Source of the DNA: Pseudomonas arsenicoxydans
Lineage (GTDB): Bacteria; Pseudomonadota; Gammaproteobacteria; Pseudomonadales; Pseudomonadaceae
Direction: 5' to 3'
Length of the DNA: 64,000 nucleotides
Assembly (NCBI RefSeq): GCF_006438915.1
Contig: NZ_RCZE01000003.1
Location: 1-64,000 of the forward strand
This document shows, in pieces, positions 8,535 to 17,428 of the stretch. How positions within the stretch are numbered: the first letter of the stretch is position 1; each line of letters starts with the position of its first letter. The position numbers and the translations under genes are program-made. Under the pieces are notes generated by a model that ran no database searches, was not told the DNA's origin, and worked only from the letters and a program-made list of their open reading frames with translations.

Positions 8535-9875
8535 GTGCGTTCATTGTTCTGGCGTATCCTGGCCAGCTTCTGGCTGGCCATTGCCCTGGTGGCTGGGCTC
8601 TCCATTCTGCTGGGGCACATGCTCAACCAGGACGCGTGGATCCTCAGCCGCCATCCGGGCCTCAATACCTTGGCGCAAGAGTGGACGCAAACCTACGAAT
8701 CCCAGGGTGAAGAAGCCGCCCAGGACATTCTGGAACAACGCAAACGTCAATATCACATTGACGTTCAGGTGTTGAACGAAAGCGGCGACCCGGTCGTCCG
8801 TGGGACCTTCCCTCGTCGCGCAGCCGCGTTCGAAGCCCGGCAGAACAACGATGACCGGCGCCTGCCATGGCGTCGTTTGACCGCGGAATACACCAGCGAA
8901 AAAACCGGTGACACCTACCTGCTGATTTATCGCATTCCGCACCCGGAACTGGATTCCTGGCACCGCGAAAGCCTGCTGTGGCCGCTGAGTGCGCTGGGCA
9001 TCGCGTTGGTGGTGCTGACCTTGTTCAGCCTGTTCGTCACGCTGTCCATCACCCGCCCTCTCAGCCGTTTGCGCAGTGCCGTGCATGACCTCGGACAAAC
9101 CACCTATCAGCAGAACAGCCTGGTGAAATTGGCCAACCGGCGCGATGAGTTTGGCGTGCTGGCCAACGATTTCAACCGCATGGGCTCCCGCCTGCAAAGC
9201 TTGATCGGCAGTCAGCGGCAATTGCTGCGTGATGTGTCGCATGAATTGCGCTCCCCGCTCGCCCGCCTGCGCATTGCATTGGCATTGGCGGAACGGGCCA
9301 GCCCTGAAGAACGGGAGAAACTCTGGCCGCGCCTGACCCGCGAATGCGACCGACTGGAAGCGTTGATCAGCGAAATCCTCGTGCTGGCGCGGGTCGATGC
9401 CGACAACGCCAGCGCCGAAGACGTCGACCTCAACGCGTTGCTCAATACGCTGCAAAAGGATGCGCAACTGGGCTCGCCGGAGCAGCACGTGCGACTTGAA
9501 GCGGAGCCGCAACTGAACCTCAGGGGCTGGCCGACGATGATCGAGCGCGCCGTCGACAATCTGCTGCGCAACGCCCAGCGGTTTAACCCGCAGGGGCAGT
9601 CGATTGAAATGCAGGCCGTGCGTCAGGGTGAGCGCATTGTAGTCAGCGTGCGTGACCATGGGCCGGGCGTGAACGCCGAGCATTTGAATCAGCTGGGCGA
9701 GCCGTTTTATCGAGCCCCAGGGCAGACAGCCGCCGGGCATGGCCTTGGATTGGCGATTGCGCGACGTGCGGCAGAGCGTCATGGCGGGAGTCTGGTGCTG
9801 GCCAATCACCCGCAGGGCGGGTTTGTGGCCAGTCTGGAATTGCCGTTGGTGCCGGGGGCCGTCGTCCAGCCCTGA
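8535..9875 (+). CDS. CpxA-like sensor histidine kinase
   Basis: A 446-residue membrane kinase: an N-terminal membrane segment (about 8-28), a periplasmic sensor of about 115 residues, a second membrane segment (about 150-172), a HAMP domain, the H-box with His236 (DVSHELRSPLARLR), the N-box around Asn346, and G-boxes DHGPG and GHGLGLAIARR. The start is the GTG at 8535 after GAGGATT; it puts the first membrane helix right at the N-terminus. Together with the regulator at 6999 and the Spy-like protein at 7912 it forms a stress-response set. Confidence 0.9.
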   Translation: MRSLFWRILASFWLAIALVAGLSILLGHMLNQDAWILSRHPGLNTLAQEWTQTYESQGEEAAQDILEQRKRQYHIDVQVLNESGDPVVRGTFPRRAAAFEARQNNDDRRLPWRRLTAEYTSEKTGDTYLLIYRIPHPELDSWHRESLLWPLSALGIALVVLTLFSLFVTLSITRPLSRLRSAVHDLGQTTYQQNSLVKLANRRDEFGVLANDFNRMGSRLQSLIGSQRQLLRDVSHELRSPLARLRIALALAERASPEEREKLWPRLTRECDRLEALISEILVLARVDADNASAEDVDLNALLNTLQKDAQLGSPEQHVRLEAEPQLNLRGWPTMIERAVDNLLRNAQRFNPQGQSIEMQAVRQGERIVVSVRDHGPGVNAEHLNQLGEPFYRAPGQTAAGHGLGLAIARRAAERHGGSLVLANHPQGGFVASLELPLVPGAVVQP

Positions 9876-9930
9876 ACCCTTTGTAGGGTTAACGGATACT
9901 CACAAAATGTGCGTTCACCTTAGATCAAGT

Positions 9931-10019
9931 GTGGGAGCGGGCTTGCTCGCGAAAGCGGCTTCACATTCAACGGAAATGTTGACTGCCCCACCGTCTTCGC
10001 GAGCAAGCCCGCTCCCACA
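9931..10019. repeat. Inverted REP pair
   Basis: GTGGGAGCGGGCTTGCTCGC at 9931 faces GCGAGCAAGCCCGCTCCCAC ending at 10019. It fills the gap between the convergent kinase and nitroreductase genes, where it may help to stop transcription from both sides. Confidence 0.92.
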
Positions 10020-10037
10020 TTTGATTTGATGTGAATG

Positions 10038-10604
10038 TCAGGACTTACCGGGCCACGCGCTGACGAATTCGGCGAGGTCGACTTTCTCGGCCACCCGCGG
10101 CTCTTTCTGCGGTGTGCCGAGGTAAAGAAACGCAATCACCTCTTCCCCTTCCGCCAACCCCAGCCCTTTGGCCACATGCGCCGAGTAGGCCAGTTCGCCG
10201 GTACGCCACACCGCGCCAATCCCTTGCGCATACGCCGCCAGCAAAATCCCGTGCGCCGCACACCCCGCAGCCAACAGTTGCTCGGACTTCGGGTACTTGA
10301 CGTGATCCTGCACCCGCGCAATCACCACCACCACCAATGGCGCACGCAGCGGGCCGTTGCGCGCCTTGTCCAGTAGCGCTTGCGACACCTCGGTGTCTTG
10401 CAGCTTCGCCGCTTCGGCCAGCAGCTCGCCCATTTGCTCGCGCGCTGCGCCCTCGACGGTCAGGAAACGCCAAGGCTGCAAATGTCCATGGTCCGGGGCA
10501 CGCATGGCGGCGCCAAACAGGACTTCGCGCTGCGCTGCAGTCGGTGCCGGGTCGAGCAGTCGTGGAACGGAAACACGGTTGAGCAAAGCGTCGAGAGCCT
10601 GCAT
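10038..10604 (-). CDS. Nitroreductase-family protein (YdjA-like)
   Basis: A 188-residue FMN-dependent nitroreductase of the compact YdjA type. The N-terminal APDHGHLQPWRF segment contacts the flavin phosphate, and AAGCAAHGILLAAYAQGIGAV is the central helix. Such enzymes form dimers with FMN at the interface; the natural substrate is usually unknown. It is a single gene, convergent with the kinase and divergent from trkH, with 121 bases between the starts. Confidence 0.88.
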   Translation of the reverse strand: MQALDALLNRVSVPRLLDPAPTAAQREVLFGAAMRAPDHGHLQPWRFLTVEGAAREQMGELLAEAAKLQDTEVSQALLDKARNGPLRAPLVVVVIARVQDHVKYPKSEQLLAAGCAAHGILLAAYAQGIGAVWRTGELAYSAHVAKGLGLAEGEEVIAFLYLGTPQKEPRVAEKVDLAEFVSAWPGKS

Positions 10605-10725
10605 CGGCCACCTCCAGAAAAAATGTTTGGCTATTCTAGCTGCAAGTGCGCAAGCGGCGTCGGTTTACATGCCCTGCCCCGCAGGTAGAATGGCGCCCAC
10701 TTCCACAACAGCCCGAGCGGATTTC

Positions 10726-12180
10726 ATGGCGTTGCCGACCTTACGGATCATTGGTTTTATCATCGGCATCTTCCTGATCACGTTGGCCATTGCCATGGTT
10801 GTGCCCATGGCGACCCTGGTGATTTTCGAGCGCACCCACGAGCTGCCCTCGTTCCTGTGGTCGAGCATGATTACCTTTGTCGCCGGCCTGGCGATAGTTA
10901 TCCCCGGTCGTCCCGAACACATCCACCTGCGTCCACGGGACATGTACCTGCTGACCGTCAGCAGTTGGCTGGTGGTCTGCCTCTTCGCCTCGCTGCCATT
11001 TATGCTGGCTCAACACGTCAGTTTCACCGATGCGATATTTGAAAGCATGTCCGGCATCACCGCCACCGGCTCCACGGTCCTCAGCGGCCTGGACACCATG
11101 TCCCCCGGCATCCTGATCTGGCGTTCGCTGCTGCACTGGCTCGGCGGCATCGGTTTTATCGGCATGGCGGTCGCGATTCTGCCGTTGCTGCGCATCGGTG
11201 GCATGCGCCTGTTTCAGACCGAGTCCTCAGACCGGTCGGAAAAGGTCATGCCTCGCTCGCACATGGTGGCGCGTCTGATCGTGGCGGCCTATGTCGGCAT
11301 CACCATTATCGGCAGCCTGGCGCTCTGGTGGGCCGGGATGAGCCTGTTTGATGCGATCAACCACGCGATGTCAGCGATCTCCACCGGCGGCTTTTCCACC
11401 TCGGACCAGTCGCTGGCCAAATGGACGCAGCCGGCGGTGCACTGGGTGGCGATTGTCATCATGATTCTCGGCAGCCTGCCCTTCACCCTGTACGTCGCAA
11501 CCTTGCGCGGCAACCGTCGGGCCTTGATCAAGGATCAACAGGTTCAAGGGATGCTCGGCATGCTGCTGGTGACCTGGCTGGTGCTCGGCACCTGGTACTG
11601 GTGGACCACCCAACTGCATTGGCTCGACGCCTTGCGGCATGTGGCGTTTAACGTGACATCGGTGGTCACCACCACCGGTTTTGCGCTGGGGGATTACAGC
11701 CTGTGGGGCAACTTCTCGCTGATGTTGTTCTTTTACCTGGGCTTTGTCGGCGGCTGCTCTGGCTCGACGGCCGGCGGGATCAAGATATTCCGCTTCCAGG
11801 TCGCCTATATCCTGCTCAAAGCCAACCTTAACCAATTGATTCACCCACGTGCGGTGATCAAGCAGAAGTACAACGGTCACCGTCTCGACGAAGAAATCGT
11901 GCGCTCGATCCTGACCTTTTCGTTCTTCTTCGCCATCACCATCTGCGTCATCGCATTGGCGCTGTCGTTGCTTGGTGTGGACTGGATGACTGCCCTGACC
12001 GGCGCGGCCAGTACCGTGTCCGGTGTCGGGCCGGGATTGGGTCCGACCATCGGGCCGTCGGGTAACTTTTCGACGTTGCCGGACGCCGCCAAGTGGATTC
12101 TGTCGTTCGGCATGCTACTGGGCCGACTGGAGATCATTACGGTGTTTGTTCTGTGCATTCCTGCGTTCTGGCGCCACTGA
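10726..12180 (+). CDS. trkH: Trk potassium uptake protein TrkH
   Basis: A 484-residue K+ transporter subunit. The four pore loops carry the selectivity glycines (MSGITATGSTVL, ISTGGFST, VVTTTGFALGDY and VSGVGPGLGPTIG), and GGCSGSTAGGIKIFR is the family signature. TrkH is the inner-membrane K+ channel subunit that works with cytosolic TrkA, which is not in the window. I chose ATG 10726 (MALPTLRIIGFIIG) because it opens directly into the first membrane helix. Its last 44 bases overlap the end of the convergent AraC gene. Confidence 0.93.
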   Translation: MALPTLRIIGFIIGIFLITLAIAMVVPMATLVIFERTHELPSFLWSSMITFVAGLAIVIPGRPEHIHLRPRDMYLLTVSSWLVVCLFASLPFMLAQHVSFTDAIFESMSGITATGSTVLSGLDTMSPGILIWRSLLHWLGGIGFIGMAVAILPLLRIGGMRLFQTESSDRSEKVMPRSHMVARLIVAAYVGITIIGSLALWWAGMSLFDAINHAMSAISTGGFSTSDQSLAKWTQPAVHWVAIVIMILGSLPFTLYVATLRGNRRALIKDQQVQGMLGMLLVTWLVLGTWYWWTTQLHWLDALRHVAFNVTSVVTTTGFALGDYSLWGNFSLMLFFYLGFVGGCSGSTAGGIKIFRFQVAYILLKANLNQLIHPRAVIKQKYNGHRLDEEIVRSILTFSFFFAITICVIALALSLLGVDWMTALTGAASTVSGVGPGLGPTIGPSGNFSTLPDAAKWILSFGMLLGRLEIITVFVLCIPAFWRH

Positions 12181-13198
12181 CCTGCGCCGCCGCCTCTGAC
12201 ATGTGCGCCCGGTACTCGCCGGGGGTGGCATCAAACCAGCGGCGGAACGCGCGGAAGAAATTGCTCGGGTCGGCAAACCCCAGCAGGTAGGCAATTTCCA
12301 GCAGGGTCATGGTTGGCTGGGCCAGGTACTGCTCGGCCAATTCGCGCCGGGTGTCATCGAGCAAGGCCTGGAAACTGGTGCCCTCTTCTTGCAAGCGTCG
12401 CTGCAAAGTGCGTTGCGACAGGTGCAGCGTCTGCGCCACGGTATCGCGCTTGGGTTCGCCCTGCGGAAGCAGACGGCACAACACTTGCCGCGCCTTGTGC
12501 GTCACGCGGCTCTCGGAAAACCGCGCCAGGTACTCGCCGGCAAACCGGTCATGCAACAACGCCATCGCCTCGTTGGCGGTCGGCAGCGGCGCTTCCATGT
12601 CGGCCCGTTCGAAGATCAATGCGTCGTAAGGTGCGTTGAACAGCAACGGCGCATGAAAGGCTTGTTTGTAGGGTTCGAGGTCGACGGGCTGGTCACCCTG
12701 GATCAGCACCTTGCGCGGTTGCAAGGTCCGCCCGGTCAACCAGCCGCACAACGCCAGTGCACAGGCCAGTGACGCCTCGGCACTTTGCCGGGTCGGCGGC
12801 AGGTGATCGCCGTGGACCGTCAGAATCAGCGCATAACCTTCATCCAACAGGCGGAAACTCAGGTCGGCACTTTCGGCAATGATCCGCTGATAGCGCACCA
12901 GTCGCTGAAAACCTTCGGCCAGGGTCTGGCTGGACATCAGCGCATAACCCGCGACATGGAAGGACGCCGGTCGCACCACCTTGCCCATGTTAAGGCCGAT
13001 CGCCGGGTTGCCGGACAGGTCGACCGCGCGCTGCCACAGCCGCGTCATGGAATCCTGCGGGAAACGTGCATCCGGATCATCCAGTGAGGCGTAGTCGAGC
13101 CCTAGCTGCTTGAACAGTGCCCGGCAATCCAGGCCGTCCATCTCCAGTGCTTTGACAATCCCCATCGCCCAGCTTGCAGAAGTCGTTCGTTCGCTCAT
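12137..13198 (-). CDS. AraC-family transcriptional regulator
   Basis: A 353-residue regulator: an N-terminal Arabinose_bd-type (PF12625-like) domain over about residues 20-210, then a C-terminal double helix-turn-helix. The second helix-turn-helix carries the family signature IAYLLGFADPSNFFRAFRRW. The architecture is that of the OruR/ArgR-like Pseudomonas regulators, but the effector is not evident. It overlaps the trkH 3' end by 44 bases and is divergent from the Mpo1-like gene. Confidence 0.88.
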   Translation of the reverse strand: MSERTTSASWAMGIVKALEMDGLDCRALFKQLGLDYASLDDPDARFPQDSMTRLWQRAVDLSGNPAIGLNMGKVVRPASFHVAGYALMSSQTLAEGFQRLVRYQRIIAESADLSFRLLDEGYALILTVHGDHLPPTRQSAEASLACALALCGWLTGRTLQPRKVLIQGDQPVDLEPYKQAFHAPLLFNAPYDALIFERADMEAPLPTANEAMALLHDRFAGEYLARFSESRVTHKARQVLCRLLPQGEPKRDTVAQTLHLSQRTLQRRLQEEGTSFQALLDDTRRELAEQYLAQPTMTLLEIAYLLGFADPSNFFRAFRRWFDATPGEYRAHMSEAAAQVSGARTQECTEQTP

Positions 13199-13359
13199 GG
13201 CGTTTGCTTACTTCAGTGAGCCGTCTGACGCGGCTAGTTTTCGAAGGATACTAAAGTGGCGCCTATTGTCACTGGCTGATGCCAATGATCACTCTAGACT
13301 CAAATAAGCTACCCGCAGCACATCTTGCAATCAGAACAATAACCACAGAGATCGCAGTC

Positions 13360-13671
13360 GTGGAAAACATCAAACGTTTCAACAGCTTTGCTGAGTTTTA
13401 CCCGTATTACCTCAGCGAGCACAGCGACAGCACTTGCCGACGGCTGCACTTCATCGGCACGACGCTAGTCATCTTCATTCTCGCCCTGACCATCGGCAAA
13501 GGCGCGTGGCTGCTGTTGTGGGCCCTGCCGCTGGCGGGTTACAGCTTCGCCTGGGCCGGGCATTTCTTTTTCGAGAAGAATCGGCCTGCGACCTTCCAAC
13601 ATCCTTTGTATAGCCTGCTCGGCGACTTTGTCATGTACCGCGACATGATCCTGGGTCGCGTGCCGTTCTAA
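13360..13671 (+). CDS. Mpo1-like (DUF962) membrane protein
   Basis: A 103-residue DUF962/Mpo1-family protein starting VENIKRFNSFAEFYPYYLSE. It has two membrane segments and the conserved HxxG (RLHFIGT), GH (WAGHFFFEKNRPATFQHP) and final DFVMYRD motifs. Yeast Mpo1 is an Fe2+-dependent dioxygenase acting on 2-hydroxy fatty acids; the bacterial role is inferred only. GTG 13360 gives the family N-terminus; an in-frame ATG at 13279 lies 81 bases upstream but adds unrelated residues. Confidence 0.85.
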   Translation: MENIKRFNSFAEFYPYYLSEHSDSTCRRLHFIGTTLVIFILALTIGKGAWLLLWALPLAGYSFAWAGHFFFEKNRPATFQHPLYSLLGDFVMYRDMILGRVPF

Positions 13672-13700
13672 GCACCGTGAACACGAAGAGAGAATAGTCG

Positions 13701-14291
13701 ATGAATGCCAATGCCCGTTTCACCCACATGAAGGACGGCACGCAGGAGGACTGGGCGATCATCGCCGCCGATTTCAGCGCCTACGCAAAACAATTGCCTT
13801 CAAGGATTTTGGCGCACCTGAAGTTGCTCGAGGGCGATTTTGGTGGCTTCCCGGTGGACCGTCTCACCCACTCCCTGCAAACCGCCAGCCGCGCCTGGCG
13901 CGATGGCCGTGATGAAGAATATGTGGTCTGCGCGTTGCTGCACGACATCGGCGACACCTTGGGTTCCTACAACCATCCGGACATTGCCGCTGCGATTCTC
14001 AAGCCGTTCGTCAGCGCCGAGAACCTGTGGATTGTGGAGAAACACGGAATTTTCCAGGGCTACTACTTCTTCCATCACCTGGGGATGGATCGGCACCTGC
14101 GTGAGCAGTTCAGCGAGCATCCGCAGTATCAGGCGACCATCGAGTTCTGTGCCAAGTACGATGCGGCGGCATTTGACCCGGCGTATGACACGCTACCGCT
14201 GAGCTTCTTTGAGCCGATGATGGAACGGTTGTTTGCGCAGCCCAAGAACTCGATCTACAAGGCGGCGATGGAAGAATATTCACCGGCCTGA
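13701..14291 (+). CDS. HD-domain protein
   Basis: A 196-residue protein with an HD metal-binding core: His at LTHSLQTA, the HD pair in CALLHDIGDTLGSYNHPD, and a later His and Asp (FFHHLG, KYDAAAFDPAYD). The spacing, and the NHP after the HD motif, resemble the mixed-valent diiron oxygenase branch (PhnZ and myo-inositol oxygenase relatives) more than phosphohydrolases. This is an inference from motif shape. It lies 29 bases after the Mpo1-like gene, also a possible iron oxygenase, so they may form an operon. Confidence 0.75.
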   Translation: MNANARFTHMKDGTQEDWAIIAADFSAYAKQLPSRILAHLKLLEGDFGGFPVDRLTHSLQTASRAWRDGRDEEYVVCALLHDIGDTLGSYNHPDIAAAILKPFVSAENLWIVEKHGIFQGYYFFHHLGMDRHLREQFSEHPQYQATIEFCAKYDAAAFDPAYDTLPLSFFEPMMERLFAQPKNSIYKAAMEEYSPA

Positions 14292-14320
14292 TAGACCGAG
14301 CGGGACCGCTGCGCGGTCCA

Positions 14321-14403
14321 TTCGCGAGCAAGCCCGCTCCCACATTTGACCGCGTTCTCACATAAGACTCGGTATAAATGTGGGAGCGGGCTTGCTCGCG
14401 AAG
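14321..14403. repeat. REP pair, outward orientation
   Basis: TTCGCGAGCAAGCCCGCTCC (from 14321) is followed by TGTGGGAGCGGGCTTGCTCG (to 14403). The order is opposite to the pairs at 8419 and 9931, so the conserved ends face inward. It fills the gap between convergent genes. Confidence 0.9.
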
Positions 14404-14427
14404 GTGCCAGCCCAGTCACCGTAAATC

Positions 14428-15243
14428 TCAAGCCGGTTCGGCAACCTTCAACGCCTTCAACTCCGCCTCCCGCGCCTGCGCATCCGCCAGCCGATACAAC
14501 TCGATCGACCCGTCCCAATGCTCGATCAACGCCGTGCACGACTCCACCCAATCCCCGCAATTGAGGTAATCCACCTCGCCCACCTTGCGAATCTCGGCAT
14601 GGTGAATGTGCCCGCACACCACGCCATGCAACTCGCGTTTCACGCATTCGTGCGCGATGGCTTCCTCGAAGTCGCTGATGAAGCTGACCGCAGTCTTCAC
14701 CTTGTGCTTGAGGTACGCCGACAACGACCAATAGCCGTAGCCATACCGGGCGCGCCAGTGGTTGAGCCAACGGTTGAGGGTCAGGGTGAATTCGTAGGCC
14801 GAATCCCCGAGAAAGGCCAACCAGCGGTGATAGCGAGTGATGACATCGAACTGATCGCCGTGGATCACCAGCAAATGACGGCCATCGGCGGTCACGTGCA
14901 CCGCTTCGTCGACCAACTGGATGTTGCCCAGGATCAGTTTGGAATAGCGACGCAGAAATTCGTCGTGATTGCCGGTGACGTAAATGACCTCGGTGCCGCG
15001 CTTGCTCATGGTCAGCAAACGGCGAATCACGTTGGTGTGCGCCTGAGGCCAGTACATACCGCCGCGCAGTTTCCAGCCATCGATGATGTCGCCGACCAGG
15101 TAAATCTTGTCCGCGTGGTAGCCCTTGAGAAACTGCGACAGGTGTTCTGCCTGGCAGTCTCGGGTGCCCAGATGCACATCAGAAATCCACAAGGTCCGCA
15201 CACGTTGCTTACGACTGGGTTTGGCGAGCTCGGCGCTGGTCAT
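14428..15243 (-). CDS. LpxH-like metallophosphoesterase
   Basis: A 271-residue calcineurin-type phosphoesterase with all metal motifs: SDVHLGT, VGDIIDGW, TGNHDEF, IHGDQFD and CGHIHH. The length and the WKLRGGMYWPQ segment match the UDP-2,3-diacylglucosamine diphosphatase-like paralogue common in Pseudomonas. Classic LpxH proteins are about 240 residues, so this may not be the essential lipid A enzyme. I chose the ATG at 15243 (MTSAELAKPSRKQR), which precedes the conserved domain. A start at 15315 would add 24 unrelated residues. Confidence 0.82.
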   Translation of the reverse strand: MTSAELAKPSRKQRVRTLWISDVHLGTRDCQAEHLSQFLKGYHADKIYLVGDIIDGWKLRGGMYWPQAHTNVIRRLLTMSKRGTEVIYVTGNHDEFLRRYSKLILGNIQLVDEAVHVTADGRHLLVIHGDQFDVITRYHRWLAFLGDSAYEFTLTLNRWLNHWRARYGYGYWSLSAYLKHKVKTAVSFISDFEEAIAHECVKRELHGVVCGHIHHAEIRKVGEVDYLNCGDWVESCTALIEHWDGSIELYRLADAQAREAELKALKVAEPA

Positions 15244-15372
15244 GGGCAACCCTCTGCGATGGTTTTTCCAAGCTTGCGCCGGTCGGGTTAATCGGCCATG
15301 ACAGTGGTGAGTCATTCCTGTGACAGCAACCGGCCGGTGTAGACTGGCGTCATCTTGCCCAGGAGAGCGGTG

Positions 15373-16131
15373 ATGCGACCGATCCTCACACTACGCCAGT
15401 ACACCGACGACCTGATCGTCCACAGCCACGATCACGCCCAACTGGTGTTCGGCTTGTCGGGCGCGCTGGATTTTGAAGTCGACGGGCGTGGCAGTCAGGT
15501 GGTGCAGCAGAGTTTTGTTGTGGTGCCGTCCGGTTTTCATCACGCCTGCGGCAGCAGCAATGGCAGCCGCTGCCTGGTGCTGGACGTGCCGAACGATCAA
15601 TGGGTTTCACAGTCACTGGGCAATCACGCCGAGGCCAGTCGCCGCCTGCTCGATAACCCCGGACGCTTGCCGCTGGATGCCGGGCAGAGCCAATTGGTCA
15701 GTTGGTTGGCGAGCAGTCAGGTCAACGACCCGTTGATTGCTCAACAAGGCGCGGTGCTGTTGCTGGCCAGCCTCAACAACGCCAAACCGGCCAGCCTGGG
15801 CGGACGACGCCTGCCGTATGCGGCGATGAATGCACACATCGATCAGCATGCAGCTTATCCGCTGCAAGTGGCGGACCTGGCCGGTGTCGCCGGGTTGTCC
15901 AGCGCCCGGTTGCATGCACGGTTTGTGGCTGAATGCGGACAGACGCCAATGGACTACATCCGCAGTCGGCGGCTGCATATTGCGGTGGGATTGCTGCGGG
16001 ATTCACCGTTGCCCATCGGCGAGATTGCCAGTCGGGTCGGCTACAGCTCACAGAGCGCCTTCGCCGCCGCGGTGTTGCGCGAGTTTGGCGCCTCCCCCGG
16101 CAAATTGCGGCGCGAGGCTGGAGACAAATGA
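15373..16131 (+). CDS. AraC-family regulator with cupin-type sensor
   Basis: A 252-residue regulator. The N-terminal half is a cupin-like barrel (HSHDHAQLVFGLSG, then FVVVPSGFHHAC), with possible metal- or ligand-binding histidines. The C-terminal double helix-turn-helix ends IGEIASRVGYSSQSAFAAAV. ATG 15373 has AGGAG seven bases upstream. It lies just before an EamA-type exporter on the same strand, 78 bases apart, and probably controls it; regulator/exporter pairs of this sort are common. Confidence 0.87.
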   Translation: MRPILTLRQYTDDLIVHSHDHAQLVFGLSGALDFEVDGRGSQVVQQSFVVVPSGFHHACGSSNGSRCLVLDVPNDQWVSQSLGNHAEASRRLLDNPGRLPLDAGQSQLVSWLASSQVNDPLIAQQGAVLLLASLNNAKPASLGGRRLPYAAMNAHIDQHAAYPLQVADLAGVAGLSSARLHARFVAECGQTPMDYIRSRRLHIAVGLLRDSPLPIGEIASRVGYSSQSAFAAAVLREFGASPGKLRREAGDK

Positions 16132-16209
16132 GGCGAGTCTGACGACAGACAGGTGCGCCGCCAGCGCTCTAGACTGCACCTCTATTGGTTGTATTGATCA
16201 AGGATTGCA

Positions 16210-17103
16210 ATGACTCCCCGTACCGCCCTTGGCGCCCTGCATATCGGTGCATTGATGTTTGGCCTGACCGGTGTGTTTGGCAAACTCGCCGCTGCCTCCC
16301 CCGCTGTCATCGTCTTTGGCCGTGCCGCGTTTGCGGTGCTGGCACTCGCAGTTTTTGCGCGTTTCGCCAGCAACACCCGTTGGCAGAAGCTTGAAGCCGT
16401 GGACTGGCGCCGCCTGCTGCTCAGCGGCTTGCTGCTGGCCGGGCACTGGGTGAGTTTCTTTATTGCGGTGAAGGTGGCGGGCGTGGCGATTGCGACCCTG
16501 GGCTTTGCCAGTTTCCCGGCGTTTACCGTGATTCTCGAAGGGCTGATCTTCCGCGAGCGGATTCGCGCCAATGAAATCCTGCTGGTGGTGTTGGTGAGTG
16601 TCGGGCTGGTGTTGGTCACACCGAACTTCGATCTGGCAAGCGGCGCCACCACCGGCCTGCTCTGGGCCGTCGGTTCCGGGTTGTTGTTTGCCCTGCTGTC
16701 GCTGACCAACCGGGCCAGTTCCGCACGGATCCCGCCGGTACAGGCCGCGCTGTGTCAAAACGTGGTGGTCGCGCTGTGCCTGCTGCCCATGGCGGCACCG
16801 CAGTTGAGCGAAGTGCGTGGCATCGACTGGCTGTGGATCGGCCTGCTTGGGGTGTTCTGCACCGGCGTCGCCCACAGTCTGTTCGTCGCCAGCCTGGCGG
16901 TGATCAAGGCCCGCACCGCGGCGGTGGTGTTTGCCCTGGAACCGGTTTACGGGATCAGCATGGCCTGGCTGTTGTTCAATGAAAACCCGACGCTGCGGAT
17001 GCTGATCGGCGGCGCGCTGATCATCGTCGCGATCGTGGTCTCCAGCCGGCTGTCCGGTGGTTCAAGCAAAAAGACCGTGGCGGCTGAAGCGGCGTCTCAC
17101 TGA
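16210..17103 (+). CDS. EamA-family (DMT) transporter
   Basis: A 297-residue inner-membrane protein with ten hydrophobic segments in two EamA repeats (GLTGVFGKLAAASP near the N-terminus, and FVASLAVIKARTAAVVFALE in the second repeat). The family exports amino acids or other metabolites; the substrate is unknown. AAGGATT lies just before ATG 16210. The upstream cupin-AraC gene is the likely regulator. The final 7 bases overlap the convergent SelW-like gene. Confidence 0.87.
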   Translation: MTPRTALGALHIGALMFGLTGVFGKLAAASPAVIVFGRAAFAVLALAVFARFASNTRWQKLEAVDWRRLLLSGLLLAGHWVSFFIAVKVAGVAIATLGFASFPAFTVILEGLIFRERIRANEILLVVLVSVGLVLVTPNFDLASGATTGLLWAVGSGLLFALLSLTNRASSARIPPVQAALCQNVVVALCLLPMAAPQLSEVRGIDWLWIGLLGVFCTGVAHSLFVASLAVIKARTAAVVFALEPVYGISMAWLLFNENPTLRMLIGGALIIVAIVVSSRLSGGSSKKTVAAEAASH

Positions 17104-17384
17104 GTGCGGTCGTTGTGGCCCAGGTCGCGGTCCGGATCGATCTGATCGCGGACTCGCTGCTTGAGCACCTTGGCCTCGGGAAAACCGCCATCGGCCTTAC
17201 GCTCCCAGAGCTGCACGTCGTCACAAAAAATATGGAACACCCCACCGGTGCCGGGCACCAGCGACACCTTGCCCAGGTCATCACCAAAGGTGCTGAGCAG
17301 TTCCTGGGCCAGCCAGGCGGCACGCAACAGCCATTGGCATTGTGTGCAGTAGGTGATGACGATTTCCGGTTTGTGCGCGGTCAT
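17097..17384 (-). CDS. SelT/SelW/SelH (Rdx) family protein, cysteine form
   Basis: A 95-residue thioredoxin-fold protein with ITYCTQCQW at residues 10-18. The CxxC takes the place of the CxxU in selenoprotein W. GTGGVFHI matches the G-F motif of the family. It is probably a thiol redox protein, but no partner is known. Its stop overlaps the end of the EamA gene by 7 bases on the other strand. Confidence 0.88.
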   Translation of the reverse strand: MTAHKPEIVITYCTQCQWLLRAAWLAQELLSTFGDDLGKVSLVPGTGGVFHIFCDDVQLWERKADGGFPEAKVLKQRVRDQIDPDRDLGHNDRTQ

Positions 17385-17428
17385 GACAGGCGAGTCTCTG
17401 AGTCTGGGAGCGCAGCCATCATAGAGCC

